Source: Ralstonia pickettii (lineage in GTDB: Bacteria; Pseudomonadota; Gammaproteobacteria; Burkholderiales; Burkholderiaceae). From it: a stretch of 64,000 nt of DNA. Positions 1 through 11,791 of this stretch are shown here, one piece after another. Positions within the stretch are counted from its first letter, which is position 1. Each line of letters starts with the position of its first letter. Made by a program: the position numbers and the translations under genes. The DNA is taken from positions 992,001 through 1,056,000 of the forward strand of contig NZ_CP104382.1 in assembly GCF_030582395.1 (NCBI RefSeq), given 5' to 3'. A model generated the notes under the pieces. The model did not search any database. It was not told the DNA's origin and saw only the letters and a program-made list of their open reading frames with translations.

Positions 1-102
1 CTCGGATTTGGCCGGCGAAATCACGCCATAGCGCTGCTCCCACACCCGTAGGGTGGACACAGGCATCTTGGCCATGCGGGCGGCGGTTCCGCTTCGGTAC
101 AT
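1..102 (-). CDS. MerR-family transcriptional regulator, N-terminal fragment (runs off window)
   Basis: Only the first 34 residues are inside the window. They read as the start of a MerR helix-turn-helix: MYRSGTAARMAKMPVSTLRV followed by WEQRYGVISPAKSE, which matches the usual pattern of first helix, turn, recognition helix and a WExRYG stretch. The WExRYG motif is typical of MerR proteins acting as light, cobalamin or cell-state regulators, but the effector domain lies outside the window, so no ligand can be named. The gene is truncated only by the window edge, and it is transcribed away from the polygalacturonase gene. Confidence 0.75.
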   Translation of the reverse strand, partial: MYRSGTAARMAKMPVSTLRVWEQRYGVISPAKSE

Positions 103-443
103 TGGCGCCGCGTTGTCTTCGTGTGGCACGTGCGTCTCCATGCAAGAGCTGCTTTGCTGACATGAAACGCTGTGCCGCTGACATCGTCAATGAAATGAAG
201 CGCAAAACGCGCTTTTCGGTCGCACATGAGTCGGGATTGAGTCGCGATTCCGGTGTGAGCCCGTTGCGCATAGCTTTCCATTGCCGAGATCCCCCCTTAT
301 GCCGTACCCCAACGGCCGTAGCGCTTAGTTGTTATTCACTGGCTGCTCGGAGCGGCGCGCCGACCATCCGCATCTCCACAAGACTGCTGAAGAAGCCCTC
401 GCCGCCCACGTAATCCTGAGGTGGGGATCGGGAAAACCCACCC
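103..443. other. Intergenic stretch without a recognisable gene
   Basis: Between the MerR start and the polygalacturonase promoter no open frame carries a ribosome-binding site or recognisable family motifs. The open frame across 102-413 on the plus strand has the composition of an accidental frame. Confidence 0.5.
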
Positions 444-483
444 TTGACCTCTAATATATCAATCCATAAATTCTGATATATCA
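444..483 (+). promoter_or_regulatory. Candidate promoter with paired ATATATCA operator half-sites
   Basis: TTGACC at 444-449 and TAAATT at 467-472 are 17 bp apart and resemble a sigma-70 promoter. A perfect 10-bp palindrome, TGATATATCA, lies at 474-483, and a near copy, TAATATATCA, at 452-461. The two are 22 bp apart, about two helical turns. Short AT-centred palindromes of this size are typical sites for FadR/FCD-type GntR regulators, and one is encoded at 7121. The link is inference. Confidence 0.45.
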
Positions 484-554
484 AAAGGCGTGCACCGGTT
501 CAGCAGCTTCCGGCCTGGGCGACACGTCAGAGAAAAACACCGACGAGGAGACCC

Positions 555-3639
<3,085 letters not shown>

Positions 3640-3777
3640 GCCTGCATCCTCCCCTCAAGCGCGGGGCCTGCGCCCATCCCGTGGGCTCCGCGCCGGGCAG
3701 GCGGCCGATGTACGTCGTTGCAGGAACCGGCCTCCGCCTGCCCACCTCCGATACCGCGTTCCCCTTCCAGGTTCAGC

Positions 3778-4266
3778 ATGCAATCGATGTCTTTACTCAA
3801 ACGCATCAACGATGCGTTTGCGCTCGTGCTCACGCTCGTGGCGGCGCTATGCCTGGCCACGCTGACCGTGCTCGTCTTCTACGGCGTGGTGATGCGCTAC
3901 GTCTTCAACAACGCGCCGGATTTTGTTGAACCCATCGCCCTGCTCATGGTGGTGGCCATCGCCATGTTCGGGGCCGCGCTCAAGGTGCGCGAAGGCGGCC
4001 ATATCGGCCTGGACTCCTTTGTTGAACGACTTCCCGCAGGCGGCAAGCGCGCCGCGCACTTGCTGCAGAAGCTGTGCCTGATCGCCTTTGCCGTGGTGAT
4101 CTTCATCGGCTGCTTCGACATGGCCGAAACCACGTTCGGAGACCGCATCCCCATCCTCGGGCTGCCGGAAGCGGTTCGTTATTGGATTCCCATCGTGGCG
4201 AGTGTCGCCATCGCCCTGTTCGCCCTCGAACGCCTGATCGGGCTGTTCGCGCAAGACGCACGTTAA
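3778..4266 (+). CDS. dctQ: TRAP transporter small permease, DctQ family
   Basis: The 162-residue reading from ATG 3778 (MQSMSLLKRINDAF) has four hydrophobic segments, as usual for DctQ; the frame stays open upstream to 3718 but that part looks non-coding. Motifs such as VVMRYVFNNAPDFVEP and the basic VREGGHIGLD loop are characteristic of the family. DctQ is the small inner-membrane subunit that pairs with DctM to drive ion-coupled uptake of substrate delivered by DctP. It ends 6 bp before dctM, so the two are surely co-transcribed; dctP lies 138 bp upstream. Confidence 0.9.
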   Translation: MQSMSLLKRINDAFALVLTLVAALCLATLTVLVFYGVVMRYVFNNAPDFVEPIALLMVVAIAMFGAALKVREGGHIGLDSFVERLPAGGKRAAHLLQKLCLIAFAVVIFIGCFDMAETTFGDRIPILGLPEAVRYWIPIVASVAIALFALERLIGLFAQDAR

Positions 4267-4272
4267 GTCACC

Positions 4273-5625
4273 ATGGACCTCGCCATTCTCTCCGTCAGTT
4301 TTCTGGCGTTTCTCATGCTGGGCGTACCGGTGTCGTTCGCGCTCGGCCTGTCATGCGTGCTGACGTATCTGCACGAAGGTCTGCCGGCGGCCACCGCCAT
4401 GCAGTCGATGATCTCCGGCATGAACGCATTCTCGTTCCTGGCCGTGCCGTTCTTCATCCTGTCGGGCGAGCTGATGCTGCACGGCGGCATTGCAGACCGC
4501 ATCCTGCGCTTCGCGCAATCGCTGGTGGGGCACTTCCGCGGTGGCCTGGGCATGGCAAACGTGGTGGCCTGCACGCTGTTCGGCGGCGTCTCGGGCTCGC
4601 CCACCGCAGACACGTCCGCCATGGGCGGCGTGGTGATTCCGCTGATGAAGCGCGAAGGTTACAGCGCAGCCTACGCCGTGAACGTGACCACGCATGCCTC
4701 GCTGGCCGGCGCGCTCATGCCGACCTCCACCAACATGATCATCTACGCCTTTGCGGCGCAGGGCATCGTGGGCTCGCTCAACGGCCAGCAGGTAAGCGGC
4801 GTGTCGATTGGCGACCTGCTGTTCTCGGGGCTGCTGCCGGTGCTGTGGGTCATGGGCTTCGTGCTGATTGCCGCCTACTGGCAAGCGAAGCGCTACGGAT
4901 TCCCGCGCCGTGCCGACGGCTCGACCGAGCTGCCGCCCTTTCCCGGCTGGCTTGCCGTTGCACGCGCCTTTGTGGGCGCGGTACCGGGCCTGATGGTGAT
5001 CGCGCTGATCCTGGTGTGCGTGGCCATGGGTATTGCCACCGCCACCGAAGCCGCCGCCATCGCGGTTGCGTATTCCCTGTGCCTCACGGTGCTGGTCTAT
5101 CGCTCCATGACGTGGACCAAGTTCCGCCGCGCCCTGGCCCATGCCGCCAAGACCACGGGCGTGGTGCTGTTGCTGATTGCCGTATCGAACATGCTGCGCT
5201 TTCAGATGGCCTACCTCGAGATCCCGGACGCCATCGAGCAGATGCTCACGCAGACCAGCGCCGCACCGTGGCTGATGCTGCTCTACATCAATATCCTGCA
5301 GGTGTTCCTGGGCACGTTCGTCGACATGGCGGCGCACATCCTGATCACCACGCCCCTGTTCCTGCCCATGGCCATGCATTGCGGCGTCGGCCCGGTGCAG
5401 TTCGGGATCATGCTCCTGCTCAACTGCTCGCTGGGGCTGGTGCATCCGCCCATCGGCTCGGTGCAGTTTGTCGGCTGCGCCATCGGTGAGGTCTCGATCG
5501 GCGAGACCACCAAGATCGCGTGGCCCTACTACCTCGCCATCTTCACCGCCATCAACGTGGTGACCTACATGCCGTTCTTCTCGACCTGGCTGCCGAGCGT
5601 GATCAACGGACACCCGGTGTTCTGA
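4273..5625 (+). CDS. dctM: TRAP transporter large permease, DctM family
   Basis: A 450-residue, very hydrophobic protein with about a dozen membrane segments. Family motifs are clear: GVPVSFALGLS near the start, PFFILSGELM, the GGVSGSPTADTSAMG loop, VTTHASLAGALMPTSTNMI and LVHPPIGSVQF near the C-terminus. DctM forms the ion-driven transport channel of the TRAP system. The length matches the usual 425-450 residues. It is the last transport gene in the cluster before the porin. Confidence 0.93.
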   Translation: MDLAILSVSFLAFLMLGVPVSFALGLSCVLTYLHEGLPAATAMQSMISGMNAFSFLAVPFFILSGELMLHGGIADRILRFAQSLVGHFRGGLGMANVVACTLFGGVSGSPTADTSAMGGVVIPLMKREGYSAAYAVNVTTHASLAGALMPTSTNMIIYAFAAQGIVGSLNGQQVSGVSIGDLLFSGLLPVLWVMGFVLIAAYWQAKRYGFPRRADGSTELPPFPGWLAVARAFVGAVPGLMVIALILVCVAMGIATATEAAAIAVAYSLCLTVLVYRSMTWTKFRRALAHAAKTTGVVLLLIAVSNMLRFQMAYLEIPDAIEQMLTQTSAAPWLMLLYINILQVFLGTFVDMAAHILITTPLFLPMAMHCGVGPVQFGIMLLLNCSLGLVHPPIGSVQFVGCAIGEVSIGETTKIAWPYYLAIFTAINVVTYMPFFSTWLPSVINGHPVF

Positions 5626-5685
5626 GGCCGTCCCAACGAATAACCAACATGCAGCCACGGCTGCGACATCAAGGAAGGAGTCGTC

Positions 5686-6894
5686 ATGAAGCGCCAATTA
5701 GCAATCGCAGCAGCGATCGCGCTCACGGGGGGCGTGACCGGATCGGCGTACGCGCAGAGCAGCGTCACGCTGTACGGCAACATCGACGTGTCGATCGGGT
5801 ACCAGAGCAACCAGACCTCGGTCGGCTCGACATCGAACGGCCACTCGGTCGTCAAGCAGAACAGCGGCATCTGGTCGGGCAGCCGCTTCGGCTTCAAGGG
5901 CAACGAAGAGCTGGGCGGCGGCAACAGCGCGCAGTTCGTGCTCGAAGAAGGCTTTAACGGCGACACGGGCTCCCAATCGGTCTCGGGGCTGATGTTCAAC
6001 CGCCAGGCCTTCGTGGGGCTGGCCAACCGCGACCTGGGCACCGTCACGCTGGGCCGTCAGTACACGGCGTATTTTTCGATCCTCGCCCCGTACAGCCCGA
6101 TCACCTGGCTGACCGGCTTCTACGGCGCGCACCCAGGCGATATCGACTCCCTCGACACCAACTACCGCGTCAACAACTCGGTGGTTTACACCTCGCCCAC
6201 GCTGGGCGGCGTGACCTTCAGCGGCTCGTACGGCCTGGGCGAAACGCCGGGCAGCGCGGGCAACGGCTCGACCTGGAGCTTTGCTGCGCGCTACGCCAAT
6301 GGCCCGGTCGGCGTGGGCGCGGGTTTCATGCGCGTGAACAACTCGACGGTGGGCGGCGGTGCATGGGGCGCGAACTCATCGCTGTCCAACGGCGGCAGCG
6401 AACCTGCCGTGTCCGCCATCAATGCGGGCTACCAGCTGGCGGCTGCGCAACAGCGCTTTGCCGTGTTGGGTTCTTACACCTTCTCGCCGGCATGGGACGT
6501 GTCGGTGTCGTATACCAACGTGCAGTACATCCCGGGCGTGAACTCCAAGTTCGCCAGCCAGGCGATCTTCAATACCGGCGGCGCAGTGCTGCACTACAAG
6601 GCCACGCCGACGCTCGACCTGGCTGCGGGCTATTCGTATACGCGCGCCACCAAGGCCAACGGCATTGCCGATGCAGCGACGTATCACCAGTTCAACCTGT
6701 CGCAGTACTACAGCCTCTCGAAGCGCACGGGCCTGTACGTTCTGGAGGCGTATCAGAAGGCAAAGGGTAAGACGATCTCGCCCACCGGCAGCATCATCGA
6801 TGCCACGGCGTCGATCGGCGACGGCCAGAACGGCGCACCTTCGGCAACGGGGTCGCAGTTGGCGGTGGCTGTGGGCATGATTCACCGGTTCTGA
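5686..6894 (+). CDS. Outer-membrane porin (Burkholderiales Gram-negative porin family)
   Basis: This 402-residue protein begins with a signal peptide (MKRQLAIAAAIALTGGV...AYA, cleaved about residue 23), followed by SSVTLYGNIDVSIGY, the classical first strand of beta-proteobacterial porins. SRFGFKGNEELGGG, FNRQAFVGLANRDLGTVTLGRQYT and the terminal aromatic residue (MIHRF) are also typical of trimeric 16-strand porins. AAGGAGTCGTC precedes the start. Placed between the TRAP genes and the GntR regulator, it probably gives outer-membrane entry to the same substrate class; that role is inference. Confidence 0.92.
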   Translation: MKRQLAIAAAIALTGGVTGSAYAQSSVTLYGNIDVSIGYQSNQTSVGSTSNGHSVVKQNSGIWSGSRFGFKGNEELGGGNSAQFVLEEGFNGDTGSQSVSGLMFNRQAFVGLANRDLGTVTLGRQYTAYFSILAPYSPITWLTGFYGAHPGDIDSLDTNYRVNNSVVYTSPTLGGVTFSGSYGLGETPGSAGNGSTWSFAARYANGPVGVGAGFMRVNNSTVGGGAWGANSSLSNGGSEPAVSAINAGYQLAAAQQRFAVLGSYTFSPAWDVSVSYTNVQYIPGVNSKFASQAIFNTGGAVLHYKATPTLDLAAGYSYTRATKANGIADAATYHQFNLSQYYSLSKRTGLYVLEAYQKAKGKTISPTGSIIDATASIGDGQNGAPSATGSQLAVAVGMIHRF

Positions 6895-6906
6895 CCGATT
6901 GACGCG

Positions 6907-6940
6907 CCCGGCACGGTGTCGGCTTCGATGCTGTGCCGGG
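6907..6940 (+). terminator. Hairpin downstream of the porin gene
   Basis: CCCGGCAC at 6907-6914 is an exact inverted repeat of GTGCCGGG at 6933-6940, just after the porin stop. The following tract (TTCGCC) has no real T run, so it is a weak intrinsic terminator or an RNA-stabilising hairpin. Confidence 0.45.
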
Positions 6941-7120
6941 TTCGCCTCAGTTCAAGCGCGCGGACTTTGCCGCTATCATGATGCCCGCGCCGCCTTTGGC
7001 CTGTGACCGCATCGACAATCCCAGGCACCGCCGTTGCAATCCCATCCTCTCCCACCCGAACTCGTTGCGAGCTGTATGACTTCGCGCCCTTTCCCCTCGT
7101 CACCTGAGGACGAGGCCACC

Positions 7121-7774
7121 ATGACCGCCTCTCGACGCGTGTATCTCAGTCTGCGCGAGCGGATCGTCGAGATGGAGTTGCTGCCCGGAACGCGCATCGT
7201 CGAGAAGGATCTCGCAGAGGAATTCGGTACCAGCCGCACGCCTGTGCACGAAGCCGTCCAGCGGTTGGCGGAGGAAGGCTTGATCGACGTGCAGGCGCGC
7301 GTCGGGACATTCGTGTCGCGCATCCCGCTCAACACGCTGGAAGAAGCCATGCTGGTGCGCGGCGCGCTGGAAGTCGCCATCATCGAGAAGGCCGCAGAGC
7401 GCATGACGCCCGAAGGCATCCACAAGCTCAATGTTGTGCTGGAGCGGCAGGCGCAATGCGTGCGCGAGAGCAACCGGCGCGGTTTCTTCCGCACCGACGA
7501 AGCGTTTCACGCCACGCTGGCCGAGCTGTCGGGCTACCCCGGCGTCTGGCAGATCATCCTGGAAGTCAAAACGCAGATCGACCGCTATCGCTTGCTGACC
7601 CTCCCCTTGGAGGGCCGCATGACCGAGGTGCTGGCCGAGCACCGCGCCGTGATCGACGCTCTCGCGTCCAACGACCCGAAGCGGGCTGTTCGCGCCATGC
7701 GCGAGCATCTGGACCACGTACTGCCGGTGCTGGAAATCACGCGCCGGCTGCGGCCCGAATACTTCACCGTTTAA
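7121..7774 (+). CDS. GntR-family transcriptional regulator, FCD subfamily
   Basis: From ATG 7121 this is a 217-residue protein, the usual FadR/FCD length; GAGG stands 6 bp upstream of this ATG, while the frame stays open back to 7034. The winged helix is clear: RVYLSLRERIVEMELLPGTR, EFGTSRTPVHEAVQRLAEEG and VQARVGTFVSRI. The all-helical FCD effector domain follows, with the metal-ligand pattern seen in the family (Asp and His in RTDEAFHATLAEL and a later LAEHRAVIDAL His). Such proteins repress sugar-acid and organic-acid catabolic genes. The neighbouring polygalacturonase/TRAP/porin block is the likely target. Confidence 0.88.
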   Translation: MTASRRVYLSLRERIVEMELLPGTRIVEKDLAEEFGTSRTPVHEAVQRLAEEGLIDVQARVGTFVSRIPLNTLEEAMLVRGALEVAIIEKAAERMTPEGIHKLNVVLERQAQCVRESNRRGFFRTDEAFHATLAELSGYPGVWQIILEVKTQIDRYRLLTLPLEGRMTEVLAEHRAVIDALASNDPKRAVRAMREHLDHVLPVLEITRRLRPEYFTV

Positions 7775-7858
7775 GCTCGGCGCCCGCGCCCGTGCATCGG
7801 CCGGCAGATACGGGGCGGCGGCGCCCCACTTGATGGTGTTTCGCGCCGCCCAGGCAAT

Positions 7859-8866
7859 TCAAATCGACAGGCAGAGCTTGCCGAAATGCTTGCCAGCCGC
7901 CTGATGCGCAAACGCATCGGCAATGTCCTCCAGCGCAAACGTCTGATCGATCACCGGCTTGATGCCGGTTGCATCGATCGCGCGGACCATGTCGCGCTGG
8001 TGGCGCCGGCTGCCGACAATCAAGCCCTGCAGCGTCTGGTGCCGTCGCATCAGCTCGACGGTCGGCACCGGCCCGGCAATACCGGTGAGCACGCCGATCA
8101 GGGCGATATGTCCGCCGGTGCGGCATGCCTGGATGGATTGGCCCAGCGTGTCGGGCCCGCCCACTTCGATCACGTTGTCGACGCCCCGGCCATTCGTGTA
8201 CTCCAGCACTTTGGCCGCCCAGTCGGTATCACGCCGGTAGTTGATCGTGAAATCGGCGCCCAATGCCTGCGCCCGCGCGAGTTTGTCGTCGGAGGACGAG
8301 GTTGCAATCACGGTTGCGCCCATGCTCTTGGCAAATTGCAGCGCAAAGATGGACACGCCGCCCGTGCCGAGCACGAGCACGGTATCGCCCGCCTTCAGGC
8401 GCGCGTCGACCACCAGCGCCCGCCATGCGGTGAGCCCCGCCGTCGTCAGCGTCGCCGCCTCGGCATGGCTGTAGCCGCGTGGGGCATGCGTGAACCAATG
8501 CGCCGGGCGCACGACGTATTCGCGCGCATAGCCGTCAACGCCGTCGCCGGGTACGGTCGCAAAATCGGAGAGTGTCGGGCCGCCATCCAGCCATGTCGGG
8601 AAGAACGTCGACACGACCGAATCGCCCACCGCAAACTCGTCCACGCCCTCGCCGACCGCCTCCACCACCCCGGCGCCGTCGGACATCGGGATGCGGCCGT
8701 CGGCGCTGGGCATGCGTCCGGTCACCACACCCAGATCATGAAAGTTGAGCGAGCTGGCATGCACACGCACGCGGATTTCTCCGGCGCCCGGCTGGCCGGG
8801 GTCGGGCAGATCAACGAGGTGAAGTTTGTCGAGACCAGCAGGCTGGCGCAGGGTAATGGCTTTCAT
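7859..8866 (-). CDS. NAD(P)-dependent alcohol dehydrogenase / quinone-oxidoreductase-like MDR protein
   Basis: A 335-residue medium-chain dehydrogenase/reductase. The start ATG 8866 (MKAITLRQPAG) has AAGGA about 10 bp upstream; a GTG two codons earlier is also possible. The GroES-like N-terminal domain (SSLNFHDLGVVTG, DGAGVVEAVGEGV) is followed by a Rossmann domain with GTGGVSIFALQFAKS. The cysteines that bind structural zinc are absent, which fits the zinc-free quinone oxidoreductase branch. It diverges from an HxlR regulator, an arrangement known for qor-type genes induced by quinones or electrophiles. The substrate is not established. Confidence 0.85.
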   Translation of the reverse strand: MKAITLRQPAGLDKLHLVDLPDPGQPGAGEIRVRVHASSLNFHDLGVVTGRMPSADGRIPMSDGAGVVEAVGEGVDEFAVGDSVVSTFFPTWLDGGPTLSDFATVPGDGVDGYAREYVVRPAHWFTHAPRGYSHAEAATLTTAGLTAWRALVVDARLKAGDTVLVLGTGGVSIFALQFAKSMGATVIATSSSDDKLARAQALGADFTINYRRDTDWAAKVLEYTNGRGVDNVIEVGGPDTLGQSIQACRTGGHIALIGVLTGIAGPVPTVELMRRHQTLQGLIVGSRRHQRDMVRAIDATGIKPVIDQTFALEDIADAFAHQAAGKHFGKLCLSI

Positions 8867-8984
8867 GAGCACGACATCCTTAATGGAAAGGTTGCGAAAA
8901 GGCAGCGCCGCGCAACTTGCAGCGATACCGCATTGCAGGCATTGTCAGGGCCTACCATCTGCATCGCAAGAACGTACAATTTTC

Positions 8985-9010
8985 ACAGGTACTATCATTT
9001 TTGTAGGTAT
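8985..9010. promoter_or_regulatory. Candidate HxlR operator in the divergent promoter region
   Basis: ACAGGTAC at 8985-8992 and TGTAGGTAT at 9002-9010 are imperfect direct repeats separated by about 17 bp, directly before the HxlR start and within the shared promoter region. HxlR proteins bind GTAC/GTAT-rich sites near their own start, so this is the best operator candidate; it is inference from position and sequence type. Confidence 0.35.
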
Positions 9011-9016
9011 AAAACC

Positions 9017-9403
9017 ATGCGTCTGAAACGTCTGGACGGCAAGAGCGGCTGCGCCGTCGAAGTCACGCTTTCCGTGATTGGTGGGGTCTGGAAGCCCGTG
9101 ATCCTGTTCCACCTGTTACCCGGGAAGAAGCGCTTCATGGAGTTGACGCGGCTGATTCCGAATGCCACGCAGCGCATGCTGACGCTGCAATTGCGCGAAC
9201 TCGAAGCGGACGGTGTCATCGCCCGGCACGTCTATCCGCAGGTGCCGCCCAAGGTCGAATATGCGCTCACCCCGCTTGGCGAATCGCTCGCGCCGGTGCT
9301 GATCAGCCTGCGCGAATGGGGTGAGTCGTATCGCGCGAGTGAGATATTCCGCGAGCCGACCGAAGTGCCGGAATGCGCGCATGGCGAGGCAATGGCGAAT
9401 TGA
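9017..9403 (+). CDS. HxlR-family transcriptional regulator
   Basis: The 128-residue protein from ATG 9017 (MRLKRLDGKSGCAVEV) matches HxlR length and layout: a Cys near the N-terminus (Cys12), GGVWKPVILFHLL, RFMELTRLIPNATQRMLTLQ and a wing ending YALTPLGESLAPVL. HxlR regulators often use an N-terminal cysteine to sense quinones or aldehydes. An open frame extends far upstream but that part is antisense to the dehydrogenase gene. It is divergent from that gene, which it probably controls. Confidence 0.88.
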   Translation: MRLKRLDGKSGCAVEVTLSVIGGVWKPVILFHLLPGKKRFMELTRLIPNATQRMLTLQLRELEADGVIARHVYPQVPPKVEYALTPLGESLAPVLISLREWGESYRASEIFREPTEVPECAHGEAMAN

Positions 9404-9581
9404 AGTCACACGAGGGCTGCCAAAAAGAAGGCCCCGCTTTCCTCCCCCCACGTCGCAGTTACATGCAGTTACATCTTCTCAGTCGCAGCGTGTCGATTTC
9501 GCCCACCCTTCATCCGACGTGCAAGTAGAGGCGCAAACATCTTGCGAAGCCTCTCACCCAACCGAACCAAGGAGAAACACC

Positions 9582-10013
9582 ATGCGATTCATGATCCTGC
9601 GACTGGCCGACCAAGACACCGAAGCCTCGGTGATGCCCAGCGAAGAGTTGCTGACCGCCATGGGCAAGTACATGGAAGAGCTGGCCAAGGCGGGCGTGCT
9701 GCTCGGCGGCGAAGGCCTGCACCCCAGTTCGCGCGGCGCACGCGTGGAATTCAAGGGCGGCAAGCCGACGGTGATCGATGGCCCGTTTGCCGAAGCCAAG
9801 GAGCTGATCGCCGGCTACACCATGCTGCAGGTCAAGTCGGAAGAAGAAGCGCTCGAGTGGGTCAAGCGCTGGCCGGCGCTGGATGGCGGCGGCAATGTGC
9901 GCCTCGAAATCCGGCGCGTGTTTGAAGCGGAAGATTTTGGTGCGGAGTTCACGCCGGAAGCGCGCGAGCGCGAAGAACGCCTGCGCGCCGAACTGGCCGC
10001 CAAGCAGCAATAA
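9582..10013 (+). CDS. DGPF/YCII-domain protein linked to an ECF42 sigma factor
   Basis: The 143-residue protein from ATG 9582 has a strong ribosome-binding site (AAGGAGAAACACC). It carries the signature DGPFAEAKE at 66-74 within a ferredoxin-like YCII-related domain (MRFMILRLAD...MGKYMEELAKAG). Proteins with this DGPF motif are the usual genomic partners of ECF42 sigma factors, and here the sigma gene starts 11 bp downstream. The biochemical role of DGPF proteins is not established; they have been proposed as enzymes or targets of the sigma factor. Confidence 0.9.
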   Translation: MRFMILRLADQDTEASVMPSEELLTAMGKYMEELAKAGVLLGGEGLHPSSRGARVEFKGGKPTVIDGPFAEAKELIAGYTMLQVKSEEEALEWVKRWPALDGGGNVRLEIRRVFEAEDFGAEFTPEAREREERLRAELAAKQQ

Positions 10014-10024
10014 GGGCCGTCGGC

Positions 10025-11308
10025 ATGGCCGGTTCGACGCAGGATGCGCTCGCCGTCCACCGCACGATTGACGCGGTGTGGCGCATGGAATCGGCCAGGA
10101 TCATCGCCGGGCTTGCGCGCCTGCTGCGCGACGTAGGCCTGGCAGAAGAGCTGGCGCAGGACGCGATGGTCGCGGCGCTGGAGCAATGGCCCGTATCGGG
10201 TATCCCAGACAACCCGGCCGCGTGGCTCACGGCCGCCGCCAAACACCGCGCTATTGACCGGCTGCGCCATCACACGCTGGCGGAGCAGAAGCATGCGCTG
10301 CTCGCCATCGAGTTGGAGATCGAACAGGAGCTGGCCCAGGCCGATGCCGAAATGGCGCGCGACGAGGCCATCAGCGACGATCTGCTGCGGCTGGTCTTCA
10401 TCTCTTGCCATCCGGTGCTGCCGCACGAAGGCCGTGTGGCCCTGACGCTGCGACTGCTTGGCGGGCTCACCACGGACGAGATCGCCCGCGCCTTCCTGGT
10501 GCCGGAGCCCACGGTGGCGCAGCGCATCGTGCGTGCGAAAAAGACGCTGGCCGCCGCGCGCGTGCCCTTCGAGCTGCCCGATGCGGATACGTTGCCCGAG
10601 CGGCTTTCAGCGGTGCTGCAGGTGATCTATCTCGTCTTCAACGAAGGCTATGCCGCCACCGCTGGCAACGACTGGACGCGCCCCACGCTATGCGAAGAAG
10701 CGCAGCGGCTGGGCCGCATCCTTGCCGGCCTCATGCCGGGCGAGCCCGAAGTGCATGGACTGCTCGCGCTGATGGAGCTGCAGGCCTCGCGCCTGCGTGC
10801 GCGTGTGGGTCCCGGCGGCCGCCCCATCCTGCTGATGGAGCAAGACCGCAGCCGCTGGGATTACCTGCTCATCCAGCGTGGCTTTGCCGCGCTGGCACAG
10901 GCTGAAGCCTGCGGGCGAGGGCTCGGCCCGTATGGGCTGCAGGCCGCCATTGCGGCATGCCATGCAAGCGCACGCACCGCTGAGCACACCGACTGGACGC
11001 GCATTGCCGCGCTGTACGACGCGCTCGCGCAACTCACGCCCTCTCCCGTCGTCGAGCTGAACCGCGCCGTTGCGGTGGCGATGGCGTATGGGCCGCAAGC
11101 GGGCCTCGAAATCGTCGATACGCTGCTGGCCGAACCGGCGCTGCGCAGCTATCACCTGTTGCCCAGCGTGCGCGCCGATTTTCTTGCACGCCTCAACCGC
11201 ATGGACGAGGCACGCGTGGAGTACGAGCGTGCTGCTGCACTCACGCACAATCGGCAGGAGCGTGCGCTGCTCCTCGAGCGCGCAGCCGGGTGCACTACCC
11301 GCAGCTGA
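10025..11308 (+). CDS. ECF42-type RNA polymerase sigma factor with C-terminal TPR extension
   Basis: At 427 residues this is about twice the size of a normal ECF sigma factor. Region 2 is seen in ARLLRDVGLAEELAQDAMVAA and PAAWLTAAAKHRAIDRLR, and region 4 in LRLLGGLTTDEIARAFLVPEPTVAQRIVRAKKTL. The remaining 220 residues (YLVFNEGYAA, LCEEAQRLGRILAGLMPGEPE and helical repeats to the end) form the TPR-like extension of the ECF42 group, which works without a classical anti-sigma factor. Its gene follows the DGPF partner by 11 bp. The last codons run past the usual family end without a clear feature. Confidence 0.9.
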   Translation: MAGSTQDALAVHRTIDAVWRMESARIIAGLARLLRDVGLAEELAQDAMVAALEQWPVSGIPDNPAAWLTAAAKHRAIDRLRHHTLAEQKHALLAIELEIEQELAQADAEMARDEAISDDLLRLVFISCHPVLPHEGRVALTLRLLGGLTTDEIARAFLVPEPTVAQRIVRAKKTLAAARVPFELPDADTLPERLSAVLQVIYLVFNEGYAATAGNDWTRPTLCEEAQRLGRILAGLMPGEPEVHGLLALMELQASRLRARVGPGGRPILLMEQDRSRWDYLLIQRGFAALAQAEACGRGLGPYGLQAAIAACHASARTAEHTDWTRIAALYDALAQLTPSPVVELNRAVAVAMAYGPQAGLEIVDTLLAEPALRSYHLLPSVRADFLARLNRMDEARVEYERAAALTHNRQERALLLERAAGCTTRS

Positions 11309-11664
11309 CGCTGTCGATCATCAGATCATCACCTTCGACCTGCACGTCGATCGTGATGCTTTGGAAGCAACGCTCCAGCAAATTGCGCGCTTGAAAGCAT
11401 CCGGAATTCGTCTTTCGATATGACGATGCGCAATTGCGGAATGGCAACAACACGCCAACATCAAAGACTGAATTCAATTCTCTTTACAGCTCAGAGACTT
11501 AGCGTGAAACGCGAGCATTGAAATATAGATGCTCCGATTTCTACGTATGCCACTGCACATAGTGCAACGCAGAATGATTTGCATGCGCAGGACATGGCTC
11601 AAGGCCGCCCGCGCTCAGGCATTCATATCGTTCCGTCGATCGCGCAAGCGCAGAGGTACTCACA
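11309..11664. other. Intergenic stretch upstream of the fused msuE/sfnR scar
   Basis: About 350 bp of comparatively AT-rich DNA with no supported gene. It presumably held the promoter of the msuE-like gene whose 5' end survives downstream. No clear -24/-12 sigma-54 element was found by eye. Confidence 0.4.
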
Positions 11665-11791
11665 ATGAGTCGCAAGTTCAAGGTCGTGGCCGTTTCGGGG
11701 AGCGTGCAGCGCCCCTCGCGCACACTCGTGCTGGTCGAGCAACTGCTGGCCGCCCTCGCCGAGGTTCTTCCCATCGATGTCCACCTGATCA
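11665..11791 (+). pseudogene. 5' remnant of an NADPH-dependent FMN reductase gene (MsuE-like)
   Basis: The first 42 codons encode MSRKFKVVAVSGSVQRPSR followed by TLVLVEQLLAALAEVLPIDVHLI, the flavodoxin-like opening of MsuE/SsuE FMN reductases, including the phosphate-binding GSVQRPSRT loop. Similarity stops after HLI near 11790, and the next bases encode part of a different protein in another frame. About three quarters of the reductase is missing, so no functional enzyme can result. MsuE supplies reduced flavin to alkanesulfonate and dimethylsulfone monooxygenases. Confidence 0.8.

Noticed and set aside
4351..5697. Long antisense frame (448 codons) across dctM
   Set aside because: Shadow of a high-GC gene; His/Arg-rich, no motifs, and the opposite strand encodes a complete DctM.
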